A stretch of 64,000 nt of DNA from Brachyhypopomus gauderio (GCF_052324685.1 NC_135212.1:20728048-20792047); one strand, 5' to 3'. Counted from the stretch's first letter, positions 52,704-63,242 are shown. A program made the numbers and translations. The notes: generated from the sequence alone by a model not told the origin.

Positions 52704-55020
52704 GTAAGTGCTCCTGGATTCTCTGAATTGAACCTCCTTATGGAAAGACCCCCGAGCCTCTCCTTCCCTGTAGAGTCTAGTCCAGCGCGGGCCTGTCCAG
52801 TTTGACAGACCTTGTCCTGATAGAGGCTCTGGCCTCGAAGGTTAGTGTTCTCATTGGAGGTAAACCTGGACAAGCACTATGATAAGGATGTGCAGAGGAA
52901 TAGTGATGAGTGCATTGTGGATGGTCAATGGGGAAAGTCTAGCATTCCTGTTTTGGAGTTTGACACTTGCTTAGGACCCTGCTAGCTACACAAGCTTGGT
53001 GTCCTAGTTTTCATGGCTGCCTTTCTGCTTGGCTGTGTGACCTGGCCGTCTTAGCACAGTTGGACTTTCCTCATCTTCACACATCCTCAGAATCTCAGCG
53101 TCATTTCAGGTCCCCAAAGCTGTTCTCCAACCAACAACTGCACCCATATCATTTATTGCCAGTTCTGAGTTTTTTATTCCCGGTTAGACTGGTTACTTTC
53201 GCCCCTGAGTGTGTGAAATTGGAGAGTGTGAGAGGACGACTGCTGAATGTGTCTGATGTATGCTTTATTCTAAACTGTCATCTCAAGGACTCTGGTGTGT
53301 GATGGTTCCTCTTACGCTTCAACACTTTGATTTGAGATGCTCTCTCACTGGACTTCTTTAGCTTACAGACCTCGAAGAGTCTCACTGGGTTAGTCCTGCT
53401 TCCAGTGAACGATGTGTCAATGTGAGGCAATGACTCAGGCCTCAAGGTGACAGTTTTGCATGTCATGTTCAGAGATAATGATTAACTGCTCACTGGACTG
53501 TTTTGCTCCAGAACCAGGATTGGGGGGTGTTGTTTTCATGTAGCAGGGTCTCCTGCACCAGTGTCAGCCTGTGTTCTCTCCCTCTGCACCCCGCTGACCA
53601 GCATCCTGACAGGCAAGTGCCACCTTGTGTTTTCTTAGACTGTAAATGCCTAGCGAGAGCTTCCGCACACGTCAGTTACACGGCTAGAATCAGCTTTGCA
53701 GTCACTCTTTTTTGTCTATGGCACTAGTTAATAAGTTTTGAATAGCATGTGCCGATCATGCTCCAATGATTAATAAAGAAATACAGAACTGAAAGATTTA
53801 GGGGTTTCTTTTCTCCTAACCATACATGTTGTATATGCAATATGCAATATATTTTTCATTACTAATGTGGAAAGGTTTAGACATCTTTAACAGCTTTGAA
53901 CTAATAGCAGTTCTTCTCTTCTGAGCTGAGCGACAGGATTTGGCATTCGGAGTAGACTAATGAAGATAAACAGGGGCGGGTTAAGCTCTGTGTGCTTCCT
54001 CTCCGAGTGTGTGAGTCTCCCGTGACCCGTGCTGCGGTGCCGTGACCCACCCTGCACGCTGGAGGCCGTCTGGACCTCCAGCTCTCCGCTGGCTCAATTA
54101 TACGCTGAAATATTAATGACCCACATGCGTGGCTCTCCATTTAGCCTGCTCACCCCAGCGTGTCTGTGCCTGATTACACCGGGGTGGGGGGGTGGGGTCC
54201 TTCATTACACCATCCTTCTGACATGAGCTTGTTTATGTGATTTCCAGGGAGTGGTGGGGAGAGGTGGACAAATGCACTCCAGCAAAGGGAGAGAGTGAAA
54301 ATTAGATTGAAAGAATGAGAAAAATAGAGAGAATGATAATTGGAGATAAAAGAACGTGGAGGATATCTGTGGAGGAGCTGAGTAGTGGTGTACATGGTGT
54401 CTTCAGAAATCTGAATGAAGCTTTGGGTGGATGAGGTAGTGGTGGTGTTGGAGCTGGTGGGTGGAGTGGATCATACCCTATGGGTGAGCAGGCCCAGTGT
54501 GGATGAATTATTTCTGCAGTCACGGCTGAATGAGCAGTCAGCTGCTACTCACCAGGACCGCCCCGTTCCACTCCTGAAAAGCTAAAGGACACAGGGTACA
54601 ATTGTGTGTGTGTGTGTGTGTGTGTGTGTCAGAGAGAATGCACAGTCTAATAGTTTTCATGGTATGTGCCCCCTGAAACGATGTAATTGCTTTAGCAAGA
54701 GCTGAGGTCTTATGAAGGTTTTATGTCAAAGCAGTAGAAATGAGATTCCGATTATGTTTATGCTGGAGTTGAGGAGGTTCAAATTAACAAACGACAACAG
54801 CAACAGTCCCCCTGATGCCCCCTGCTGGACATGTGTGTGTATGCAAGAGTCCGGTGGTGTTTTATATATATACTGTAGCTATGTGTGGGAGTGTGTGCAT
54901 CTGAAATTGAGTCACTGATTATGTGCAATGAAAAAGGCCTGTAAACTGCATCCCTTTGGTTTGCATGGTTCTATGCTTCTAAACTGTTGTTTCATTTCCT
55001 CCTCACCTTCTCTAACTTTA

Positions 55021-55063
<43 letters not shown>

Positions 55064-55064
55064 G
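52704..55064 (+). other. myo7a: Probable myo7a intron in the 5' UTR
   Basis: It holds dispersed repeat copy 2 (53302-53490), a GT run at 54604-54629 and a long TC tract at 55020-55063 that serves as the polypyrimidine tract. No coding exon was recognised. Confidence 0.45.
53302..53490 (+). repeat. Dispersed repeat, copy 2
   Basis: Partner of 51946-52070 in the same orientation, 1.36 kb away. Confidence 0.7.
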
Positions 55065-55130
55065 GCTTTTGCTCTCTAATGCTCTCAGGGTTTCAACGGT
55101 GACGTCTGATGTCCAGTAAACACCAAAGCC

Positions 55131-55148
55131 ATGGTCATTCTTCAACAG
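55131..55148 (+). CDS. myo7a: Myosin VIIa, first coding exon (six codons; gene continues beyond window)
   Basis: This encodes the start of the unconventional myosin of hair-cell stereocilia and photoreceptors. The exon 55065-55148 follows a long TC tract and acceptor cag, carries 66 bases of leader, and then MVILQQ before the donor GTACCA at 55149. MVILQQ followed by a splice junction is how I recall vertebrate MYO7A beginning (MVILQQ/GDHVWMD). Position supports it, since MYO7A lies next to CAPN5 and OMP in human 11q13. Six residues alone are weak evidence; synteny carries the call. The next exon (GDHVWMDLR...) is not found in the remaining 8.8 kb. Confidence 0.8.
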
Positions 55149-55555
55149 GTACCAGATGTTCCCCACATGGCTTGTTTCAACATAAAAGTGCATGTACCAT
55201 AGGCTCAGTGTATTTTGTGGGTCTAACAAAATAATATTAGATGAGTAACAATTTTAGCTCAATTCCTGTTTGCTGATCATTACTGGCTGCAAAACTTGCA
55301 GTGCATACACCAGATATGCAATATGGACCGAGCACTGGAACAACGAAGTCTATGTAGCGTGAGACAGAGCCTTTATCTTGTGTGTGTGACTTTTTAGCAA
55401 GCGTCTGTTTGCAGTGTCGTTTTGAAGAGTAACACAGAATCACTGAGCTGCAGAAGTAGTTGCCCTTACCAGTTACCAGTGACGCAAATTAGCTGCTCGT
55501 GTGTGGGTGTGGACGTGTGAGATTTTCATTTGTACATTTACGTGCAACTTCAAGA
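55149..55555 (+). other. myo7a: myo7a first coding intron, no feature seen
   Basis: No exon or repeat was recognised. The intron continues past the window end. Confidence 0.5.
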
Positions 55556-55589
55556 GATGAAACATTTCCGCCAGCAGATCTTCTCTTTG

Positions 55590-55910
55590 TGCCGAAAAGC
55601 AGTCTCTCCAGACCATGTACAGTAAAGCAGTCTCTCCAGTAGCCTACATGTACAGTAAATCAGTCTCTTCAGTACATGTACAGTAAATATGTCTCTTCAG
55701 TACATGTACAGTAAATATGTCTCTTCAGTACATGTACAGTAAAGCAGTCTCTTCAGTACATGTACAGTAAATCAGTCTCTTCAGTACATGTACAGTAAAT
55801 ATGTCTCTTCAGTACATGTACAGTAAAGCAGTCTCTTCAGTACATGTACAGTAAATATGTCTCTTCAGTACATGTACAGTAAAGCAGTCTCTTCAGTATA
55901 TGTACCTTAC
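55590..55910 (+). repeat. 28-bp minisatellite, about 11 copies
   Basis: Units of the form tctcttcagtacatgtacag followed by taaa(g/t)cag or taaatatg repeat in tandem. The tacatgta core is palindromic. It lies in the myo7a intron. Confidence 0.9.
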
Positions 55911-55974
55911 ATGCGTATTGTGGTGCAGAATGTTGCTCAGTCACCATTAGCGCCCCAGCAAACATTGTGTTATC

Positions 55975-56028
55975 ACCCTGGCTCACAGTGCATAAACACA
56001 CGAGCTCACAGTGTGTTAGCACACCAGC
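55975..56028 (+). repeat. 23-bp minisatellite, left part split by the BEL element
   Basis: About two units of agctcacagtgtgttagcac type end at CCAGC (56024-56028), immediately before the LTR. The array resumes at 63118 on the other side. Confidence 0.85.
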
Positions 56029-56575
56029 TGTAGTTGAGAACTTTTAAAGGACTGTATGTGCTGGTTCTGATCTTAGGATGCGTGTTGTATGGGGGGTGTC
56101 GGTAAGAACACCACGAAGCGGTTGTCTTCTTTCCTTTTGTCTCTTTATTAAACTTCACCCTTCGATTACATGAGTAAGAGTCTCAGTTGCGTTTGTGCGT
56201 GTGTGTGTGTGTGGTCTGTGAACACAGAATAAGGCTAATCAACATACTGAATTAACATGACTTGCGGTTTTCTGCTTAGCATGCTAATCGCGATTAGCAT
56301 GCTAATCTAACAATAGTTGCACATCAACACTACAACATATAAACTTCGGAACTACCTACTAGCTAGTTATCTAAACACTTAATAACACTTACTTGGTTAG
56401 AATGTACGCACACAACTCTTCACATGCTGTCATCTTAAAGCTGTGATCTAGCCAACTGAAGCAATAACTTGCATGAAGCAGCAAAGCTGAACGTATGCTC
56501 TATGCTCCGTACAAAACTGACTAAACTGCCCGCGAAAGGGGGCGGGGTTCGGCTTCAGTGCTAGTCTTTCGTACA
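56029..56575 (-). repeat. BEL/Pao LTR (3' LTR of the element)
   Basis: This 547-bp direct repeat matches 62571-63117. It contains a short gcatgctaatcgcgattagc palindrome near 56279-56306 and a GT run near 56196-56214. Confidence 0.95.
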
Positions 56576-56628
56576 GCCGCCCCCGAATTGCGGAGGCAAT
56601 TCGCTCATGAGAAAGATTCAGACGGTTC

Positions 56629-59600
56629 TCAAGTAGACGAAGGATGACCTCCATCACCATCGGAGTCCCGAAGAGCAGAAAGGCGGACGAGCCGGGCTAC
56701 TGGACGGGTGTAGACTCGGTCCTTCACCTGGACATCCGCTGACCGCACTCGTCCATCTGCACTCCGGTGTGCTGTGATGATCTTCCCGATAGGCCAGCTT
56801 GCTCTTGGTAGCTGTGGGTCTACCAATACGACCACTGCTCCCTCATCGAGGTCCTCTGTAGTATCGTTCCACTTCTGGCGACACTGTAGAGTGGGCAGAT
56901 AATTGCGTATAAATCTTGCCCAGAATTGGTCGGCCATGACTTGGCAATGCCTCCACCTCTTCCTCGTCAAACCTCTGACCACTGGGTACACCACCTGGGG
57001 CAACGCACCATCAGGCCGCCCCATCAGAAGGACATTAGGCGTCACAGGGTCTTCATCAGCAATACTGGACGAGGTGTAGCCCAAAGGCTTAGAGTTCAAG
57101 ATGGCCTCAACTTCTAGTAGTACTGTATGAAGCACTTCCTCTGATACTGACTGTGCTCCTATCACGGTGTACAGAGCAGACTTCGCCGATCTAATTTCCC
57201 GCTCCCAGACCCCACCGAAATGTGGGGAAGCAGGAGGGTTGAAGTGGAAGGCGATCTTCCGCTTTGCCAGGAGCTTCTGCAGTTCTGGATTCATGCTGGC
57301 AAACGACTCACGTAACTCCTTCTCTCCAGCCTTGAAATTGGTCCCTTGATCTGAGTAGACCTCTGCAGGGGTCCCCCTGCGAGCTATAAACCTTCTGAGA
57401 GCCATCAGATAGGAATCCACATCAATACTGGGTAGGAGGTCAAAGTGCACTGCACGGGTAGTGAGGCATTTAAAGATAATGCCCCACCTCTTTTCAGTGC
57501 GTCGGCCAATCTTGATCTGGAATGGCCCGAAGCAGTCGACACCCGTCGAATAGAACGGTGGCTGGAAGAGCCTTAGACGAGCTGCAGGTAGGTCAGACAT
57601 TTTTGGCACTGTGGGACGAGCTTTCCATCGACGGCACTCTCGGCACTGGTGCTGTATGCGTCGGATGGCTTCTCTCCCGCGCAGAACCCAGAAGGTCCGC
57701 CTCATCTCCGCAAATACACGCTCAGGCCCTGGATGACATAAGCGGGCATCATAGTCCTGGATCAGGAGCTTAGTAGCTGGATGGGATGGGTCTAAGACAA
57801 TCGGATGGATAGTACTAGGATCCAGCGCCTCTGCTCGTCGCAGTCTTCCTCCTACTCTGATAATCCCGACCTCAGGATCCAGCTCAGGCGAAAGGGTGAG
57901 GAGCCGACTGCTCCTCTGGACCGGTTTGCCAGCCTGAAGAAGGCGTAGCTCCTCTGGGAAACAGTCCTGTTGCACTTGCTTGATGATCAGCATCTCCGCC
58001 TGCTGGTAGTCGGATGCAGTTTGGACTAAAGGTGGGGCAGCCGCCCCATCAAGCCCCTGGACAGTGGATTCAACCAGATACGTCCAGCAGGGGTACTGCC
58101 TAGCAGTGGCGATGCTGGATGGCTCAACTGTGGATGTCAGGCCACAGAAGATAGACTTACGGTACTCCGCTGCGTCGGGCTCGGGCACCGTGTCAGGCCT
58201 CACTGGCCACTCCTCCGGACGCTTCAGGAGGAAAGGTGGCCCTTGAGACCACCGGTTTGCTTGGGCCAACTCTCCCAGAGTCTTGCCTCTGGTAATGTCA
58301 TCCGCAGGATTCAGAGCGGAGTCTACGTAGCGCCAGCAGCTGGAGTCTGTTAGCTCTTGGATTTCAGACACGCGCGTGCCCACAAACACCTTAAAACGGC
58401 ATGACTCTGATTGAAGCCACGTCAACACTATGGTCGAGTCGGTCCACAGAACGACGCTGTCGATTTGTAACGTGAGCTCCTTTGCTAACAAGCTGGCTAG
58501 CTGTGCTCCAGTGAGGGCTCCGCAGAGCTCCAGTCTTGGCATCGATGTCAGCCGGCGGGGAGCAACTCTGGATCTGGCCACAAGGAAGGACAGGTGGACT
58601 CTCCCTTCGTTATCCTCCGACCGTAGGTATGCGACCGATCCATAGGCCCTCTCGGATGCGTCGCTGAAGATGTGGATCTGTCTTGCGTGAGCGTTGGCTT
58701 GAGCCGATACGTAGGGACGGGGAAACGATATTTGTGGTAGTAGCTGAAGCTCAGCTTCCCAGTCTTTCCATTCTTTCTGTAAAGCCTCAGGGAGGAGTGG
58801 ATCGTCCCAGTGGCGCTGTTTATCCCAGAGACGCTGGACAAGCACTTTGGCACGCGTTGTGTAGGGCAGTATATACCCCAGGGGGTCATACTGTCGAGCA
58901 AGGACCTTGTACACGTTGCGCATCGTCAGTGTGCCATACTCTAGGGGCCGGTGCTTATAGCCTAGACAGTCTGATTTCCAATGCCATGTAAGGCCGAGAG
59001 CAGATTCTGGATGGCTGGAGTCCCCGTACGATAGCCAATGCTCGAGGCTGTTGGACTGAGCCTCCTTGGGGAGGTGACTGATGGCACATGGGACGTTGCT
59101 TGCCCACTGGCGGAGTTCGAACCCACCAGTGGCAAGAAGGTCACGGAGTTTGTCCACGAGCTCCCTGGCTTCCTCGGCGGTGTGGACGCTCTGTAGGCAA
59201 TTATCGACGTAGAAGCACCGCTCTACAGACTGCCGCACATCTTCATCAGGAGCGCTGTGATCCCTGACATGTCGATGAAGTGCGAATGTTGCACAGCATG
59301 GAGAGCAGGTTGTACCGAATGGCAAAACTTGCCACTCGTACACGTCTGAGGGATCTTCTCGCCTCATGTCTCTCCATACGAACTTGAGAAGTGGTCTGTC
59401 CTCCGGCAAGAGCCTAACTTGGTGGAACATACCGCGTATATCGCCGCTGATTGCTACTGCGTTCTGTCTGAAGCGCAGCAAGACGCCGATAAGTGAGGCA
59501 CCCAGTGTGGGTCCAGGCAGCAATGCTTCATTCAGGTTTAGTCCACGGAACTGGTACGAGCAGTTAAACACTATGCGATTCTTCTCGTTGTGTCGTACCA

Positions 59601-62529
59601 GGTGGTGGGGAATGAACCAGGATTCACTCTCCGTCGCGAGGTCAGTGCCTAGCTTCTTCACTGATCCTGCTCTGACCAGGTTACTGATCTCCTTGCAGTA
59701 TGCCTCCGCCTGCTGTGGGTCCCTAGCCAGCCTCTTCTCAGTACTCCTCAGACTGGGCATAACTGCCTCCTGGGTGGCCTGGAAGATGGGCATTTGGCGC
59801 TTGCGAAGCAGGGGGGTGGCATAACGCAGGATGCCCTCTATTTCCACTCTTGTGGTCCTTGCTTCCAGCAGAGCTACGGCCTCCTGGTCTTCCTTAGACC
59901 GAGTGACGGCTTTGTCACTACGAAATGGCAGCACGTCCATCTGCCACAACTTCTGGACGTTAGCCATCAGCTCCGTGGTCTGTGGAGACACTATGGTGAA
60001 GAGGCACTGCTGTTCTGGCAGAGTCTGCTGGACTAGCCTAGTGGGACCTTGCAGGGTCCATCCAAGACGTGTGTGGATAGCCGCAGGCCCCCCGGGCGGT
60101 CCCAATCTCACTGGCTCGACCGGTGTGAGTAAGTGAGGGTGGTCTGCACCTATGAGCACAAGGGGCTTAACCCGGGTAAACTGCTCCAGGGGGAGACCTA
60201 CCAGATGCTTATACTTCTTCTGAAGGGATGTGACTGGGTAGGAGCGCTCAGCAAGATTAAGGCGTGGCGATGTGAAGGCATGTGTGATTTTGAAGCTCCT
60301 CTTACGCTGACCAGCTGAAGATAGGTGGAAGGAAACACAGGTTCCCCTGAGTACTTGGACGTCCTGTCTTATGGTGCGAAGACTGAGTTCTTCGGTGGAG
60401 CCCTCTATCCCTAGCTGACTGGCGGCCTCTGGCAGGAGCATTGTGCGCTCCGAGCCGTCGTCTAACACAGCATATGTCACCAGATTCCGGTCGCGATAGC
60501 AAAGCACCACTTTGATTACCTTTAACAGGACCCTAGAGGACTCTGATGGGCGGTCCAGGTAGAGAACATCTGTGGTGGAGCTGTCTGCACTGCTCCCGTC
60601 CTTGGGAAGCTCATCAGTGTCTCTCTTGTTGATCTCATGAAGGACCTTTAAGTGCCTACCTTGGCACACCTCACACAGCTTCTTCAGGTCACACCGAGCA
60701 GCCTGGTGTTTCCTTGCACAGCGCCAACATCGCTTGTTCGCTCTGATCCATGCAGTCACTTGTTCCTTTGTGAGCCTTTGAATGGCTTGGCACCTATTCA
60801 GGAAATGCTCAGGACTCTCACAGTATGGGCAAAATGGCTTAGCTTTGCCCCTTTTCTGTGATGGCGCAGGTGGCCTAGGGGGATCCGCACTGGGTGATCC
60901 CTCTGCTCCATGTAGCACTGACATAGTTGATCGGTTCTTCTTCTTCTCAGCTTTGGAGCCATGCTGCCCTTCATACCTGTTATCTGGCTGGATCTCGGTG
61001 TCTTGGCACCAGGACTCGTATCTTAGCCACTCTGCCAGGTCGATCAAGGAGTATGTGGCTTCTGGCTTCCAAAGCATGGCACGGCGGAAGTCAGCTCTCA
61101 TCTCCGATGGGAGCTTTGTGAGTAGACGAGCAACGTGTGTGCCACATCTGAGCTCTACTTCCCCTTCAGGCCCCAGGGTCTGGAGCATGCCAACGAGGGA
61201 CTGAACTTGTAGAGCGAACTTCTCGAAGGCTGCGGTGTCTCCACGCTTCACCTCCGGTGCCTCCATGACAGCAGCTATTCTCTTGAGAACCACATGGCGG
61301 GGCTGACCGAACTTCTCGTCCAATGCTGCCATGGTGTCTGAGTATGGAGTGGGCGAGTTTAGGTAAGAATCCGCTATTAGACAGGCCTCTTCAAGTTTCA
61401 AGTGGTCGATAAGGACTTGATATTTAAAGAGCTCTGTGCTGTCTTCAGGTAGCAGATTCTCCAGACTTATCTTAAGTCTCGCGTACTCCACCGGATCTCT
61501 ACTTTTGAAGATTGGAATTCTCGGCTTGGGCCCTCTATACACTTTCTCCCCAGACACAGATGATGCAAATGATTGCTGCCCACCCAGGGATAGAGGCTGG
61601 CCTGCTCTTGGGCTATGCGGGTAACTGGAGTGTTGGTCAGGTCCGTATCGGGCTCTGAAGCTCGAGGGACTGAAGATCGAGGATGAGGTTCGCATTCCCG
61701 TGGTTGGCGGTGGCGGAGCAGCTGCAGGCCCTCTGGGCTGCTTGGCCCCTGAGAAGTAGCCTGCTCGGTTTGTGGAAGGCAGGCGAGCTACTGGCGTTGA
61801 TCTTGAAGCAGCGCTCTGCTTCAATAGCTGTAGCTCCTTCATCATTCTGTCTATCGCTGAGACCATTTGATCTTTATCGTAGCCCTCTGGCTGTGATAGT
61901 GGCCATGGTGGGGGAGGCGGCCAGTCACTGTAGTCATCTGCTTCTCTGTCTGCGGCGCGTGGCGCTGGAGGTGGAGGAGGGGGTAGATCTGACCACTCTT
62001 CCTGTTGATGCTCTACTTGAGCATTGCTGAGGGTCTTCACCCTCTCTGTGAGCGACTTCACTTCTCTAGAGACATCTTTAAGTACAGCCATACTGTCTAG
62101 TATATGCTGATGAGATAGATGAAGTTTCATGTTCTCGATGCGAATCTCCTGTAGTTCAGCTTTGTATGCTTGAACGGGGTCACTGCTCTCATCATACTCA
62201 GGGCTGGATGGACGTGGCATTCTACGCTGTTCACGCCGCCTCTCGTGACCCATGGCGTGAAAGTGGGGATGGTCGTCCTCTTGTGCGCTGAGTGTTGGAT
62301 CCCACTGAACTTGGCGGCCAGAACACTGGGTGTAAGGGCTTGTGGTGAGTGTCATCTCAACTCCTTCCTCCATGTGGGGCGTCCACTCCCTCCCCGGTGA
62401 GTCTATCCGCATCTCTGTCGATCCACTGAGATGTTGTCTATAGCTGGCTGCATCAAGCTCATAGTCTTCAAGATAGGCAGGGGGGCGCGTCTGCCGCTTA
62501 GGACGAACTGCTTCACTGCTTTGTTGCAT
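56629..62529 (-). CDS. BEL/Pao gag-pol polyprotein
   Basis: This is one frame of 1,966 residues. Rough order: a Pro-rich N-terminus with a possible coiled coil; a BEL-type gag domain near residues 330-500; Cys/His knuckles from about 565 (CPYCESPEHFLNRC); an aspartic protease near 690 (LDDGSERTMLLPEAA); reverse transcriptase about 980-1120 with YVDN as the BEL/Pao active-site form; RNase H near 1290 (FSDASERAYGSVAYL); a zinc-binding integrase with core about 1620-1790 (YSDQGTNFK and PHFGGVWER); and a C-terminal domain typical of the group. gag and pol are fused without a frame change, as is common in BEL/Pao. Many smaller frames overlapping it on the plus strand are shadows. Confidence 0.95.
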   Translation of the reverse strand: MQQSSEAVRPKRQTRPPAYLEDYELDAASYRQHLSGSTEMRIDSPGREWTPHMEEGVEMTLTTSPYTQCSGRQVQWDPTLSAQEDDHPHFHAMGHERRREQRRMPRPSSPEYDESSDPVQAYKAELQEIRIENMKLHLSHQHILDSMAVLKDVSREVKSLTERVKTLSNAQVEHQQEEWSDLPPPPPPAPRAADREADDYSDWPPPPPWPLSQPEGYDKDQMVSAIDRMMKELQLLKQSAASRSTPVARLPSTNRAGYFSGAKQPRGPAAAPPPPTTGMRTSSSIFSPSSFRARYGPDQHSSYPHSPRAGQPLSLGGQQSFASSVSGEKVYRGPKPRIPIFKSRDPVEYARLKISLENLLPEDSTELFKYQVLIDHLKLEEACLIADSYLNSPTPYSDTMAALDEKFGQPRHVVLKRIAAVMEAPEVKRGDTAAFEKFALQVQSLVGMLQTLGPEGEVELRCGTHVARLLTKLPSEMRADFRRAMLWKPEATYSLIDLAEWLRYESWCQDTEIQPDNRYEGQHGSKAEKKKNRSTMSVLHGAEGSPSADPPRPPAPSQKRGKAKPFCPYCESPEHFLNRCQAIQRLTKEQVTAWIRANKRCWRCARKHQAARCDLKKLCEVCQGRHLKVLHEINKRDTDELPKDGSSADSSTTDVLYLDRPSESSRVLLKVIKVVLCYRDRNLVTYAVLDDGSERTMLLPEAASQLGIEGSTEELSLRTIRQDVQVLRGTCVSFHLSSAGQRKRSFKITHAFTSPRLNLAERSYPVTSLQKKYKHLVGLPLEQFTRVKPLVLIGADHPHLLTPVEPVRLGPPGGPAAIHTRLGWTLQGPTRLVQQTLPEQQCLFTIVSPQTTELMANVQKLWQMDVLPFRSDKAVTRSKEDQEAVALLEARTTRVEIEGILRYATPLLRKRQMPIFQATQEAVMPSLRSTEKRLARDPQQAEAYCKEISNLVRAGSVKKLGTDLATESESWFIPHHLVRHNEKNRIVFNCSYQFRGLNLNEALLPGPTLGASLIGVLLRFRQNAVAISGDIRGMFHQVRLLPEDRPLLKFVWRDMRREDPSDVYEWQVLPFGTTCSPCCATFALHRHVRDHSAPDEDVRQSVERCFYVDNCLQSVHTAEEARELVDKLRDLLATGGFELRQWASNVPCAISHLPKEAQSNSLEHWLSYGDSSHPESALGLTWHWKSDCLGYKHRPLEYGTLTMRNVYKVLARQYDPLGYILPYTTRAKVLVQRLWDKQRHWDDPLLPEALQKEWKDWEAELQLLPQISFPRPYVSAQANAHARQIHIFSDASERAYGSVAYLRSEDNEGRVHLSFLVARSRVAPRRLTSMPRLELCGALTGAQLASLLAKELTLQIDSVVLWTDSTIVLTWLQSESCRFKVFVGTRVSEIQELTDSSCWRYVDSALNPADDITRGKTLGELAQANRWSQGPPFLLKRPEEWPVRPDTVPEPDAAEYRKSIFCGLTSTVEPSSIATARQYPCWTYLVESTVQGLDGAAAPPLVQTASDYQQAEMLIIKQVQQDCFPEELRLLQAGKPVQRSSRLLTLSPELDPEVGIIRVGGRLRRAEALDPSTIHPIVLDPSHPATKLLIQDYDARLCHPGPERVFAEMRRTFWVLRGREAIRRIQHQCRECRRWKARPTVPKMSDLPAARLRLFQPPFYSTGVDCFGPFQIKIGRRTEKRWGIIFKCLTTRAVHFDLLPSIDVDSYLMALRRFIARRGTPAEVYSDQGTNFKAGEKELRESFASMNPELQKLLAKRKIAFHFNPPASPHFGGVWEREIRSAKSALYTVIGAQSVSEEVLHTVLLEVEAILNSKPLGYTSSSIADEDPVTPNVLLMGRPDGALPQVVYPVVRGLTRKRWRHCQVMADQFWARFIRNYLPTLQCRQKWNDTTEDLDEGAVVVLVDPQLPRASWPIGKIITAHRSADGRVRSADVQVKDRVYTRPVARLVRLSALRDSDGDGGHPSST

Positions 62530-62548
62530 CTTGATCCCAAATCAACAC

Positions 62549-62568
62549 GAATCCGGCTCGAAGGACCT
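62549..62568 (-). promoter_or_regulatory. Primer-binding site, tRNA-Tyr type
   Basis: Just inside the 5' LTR (62571-63117), the plus strand reads cgaatccggctcgaaggacc. I recall this as the 3' end of animal tRNA-Tyr. The element's own strand is therefore complementary to that tRNA, as expected of the minus-strand primer site. It is offset two bases from the LTR. Confidence 0.75.
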
Positions 62569-62570
62569 AA

Positions 62571-63117
62571 TGTAGTTGAGAACTTTTAAAGGACTGTATG
62601 TGCTGGTTCTGATCTTAGGATGCGTGTTGTATGGGGGGTGTCGGTAAAAACACCACGAAGCGGTTGTCTTCTTTCCTTTTGTCTCTTTATTAAACTTCAC
62701 CCTTCGATTACATGAGTAAGAGTCTCAGTTGCGTTTGTGCGTGTGTGTGTGTGTGGTCTGTGAACACAGAATAAGGCTAATCAACATACTGAATTAACAT
62801 GACTTGCGGTTTTCTGCTTAGCATGCTAATCGCGATTAGCATGCTAATCTAACAATAGTTGCACATCAACACTACAACATATAAACTTCGGAACTACCTA
62901 CTAGCTAGTTATCTAAACACTTAATAACACTTACTTGGTTAGAATGTACGCACACAACTCTTCACATGCTGTCATCTTAAAGCTGTGATCTAGCCAACTG
63001 AAGCAATAACTTGCATGAAGCAGCAAAGCTGAACGTATGCTCTATGCTCCGTACAAAACTGACTAAACTGCCCGCGAAAGGGGGCGGGGTTCGGCTTCAG
63101 TGCTAGTCTTTCGTACA
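62571..63117 (-). repeat. BEL/Pao LTR (5' LTR of the element)
   Basis: This is the partner of 56029-56575, of equal length. It should hold the element's promoter. A second canonical-looking poly(A) motif occurs on the minus strand of both LTRs (AATAAA complement near ctctttattaaac). Confidence 0.95.
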
Positions 63118-63242
63118 CCAGCTCACAGTGTGTTAGCACACCAGCTCACAGTGTGTTAGCACACCAGCTCACAGTGTGTTAGCACACCAGCTCACAGTGT
63201 GTTAGCACACCAGCTCACAGTGTGTTAGCACACTGGCTCACA
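63118..63242 (+). repeat. 23-bp minisatellite, right part
   Basis: Five copies of ccagctcacagtgtgttagc plus aca follow the element's end. Together with 55975-56028 they make the array into which the BEL element inserted. Confidence 0.92.

Larger units (their letters stand above)
56029..63117 (-). mobile_element. BEL/Pao LTR retrotransposon, whole-looking
   Basis: This is a 7,089-bp element on the minus strand: LTRs of 547 bp at each end, a short leader with primer-binding site, one long gag-pol frame and a short 3' segment. LTR ends are TG...CA. A 5-bp target duplication CCAGC flanks it (56024-56028 and 63118-63122), the size expected for BEL/Pao. The LTRs look nearly identical, with one mismatch noticed, so the insertion is young. 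It lies in the first coding intron of myo7a, opposite to the gene, inside a minisatellite. No envelope gene was seen. No breaks were noticed. Confidence 0.95.

Noticed and set aside
56926-62400. Plus-strand frames opposite the BEL element
   Set aside because: All are antisense shadows of the single gag-pol frame.
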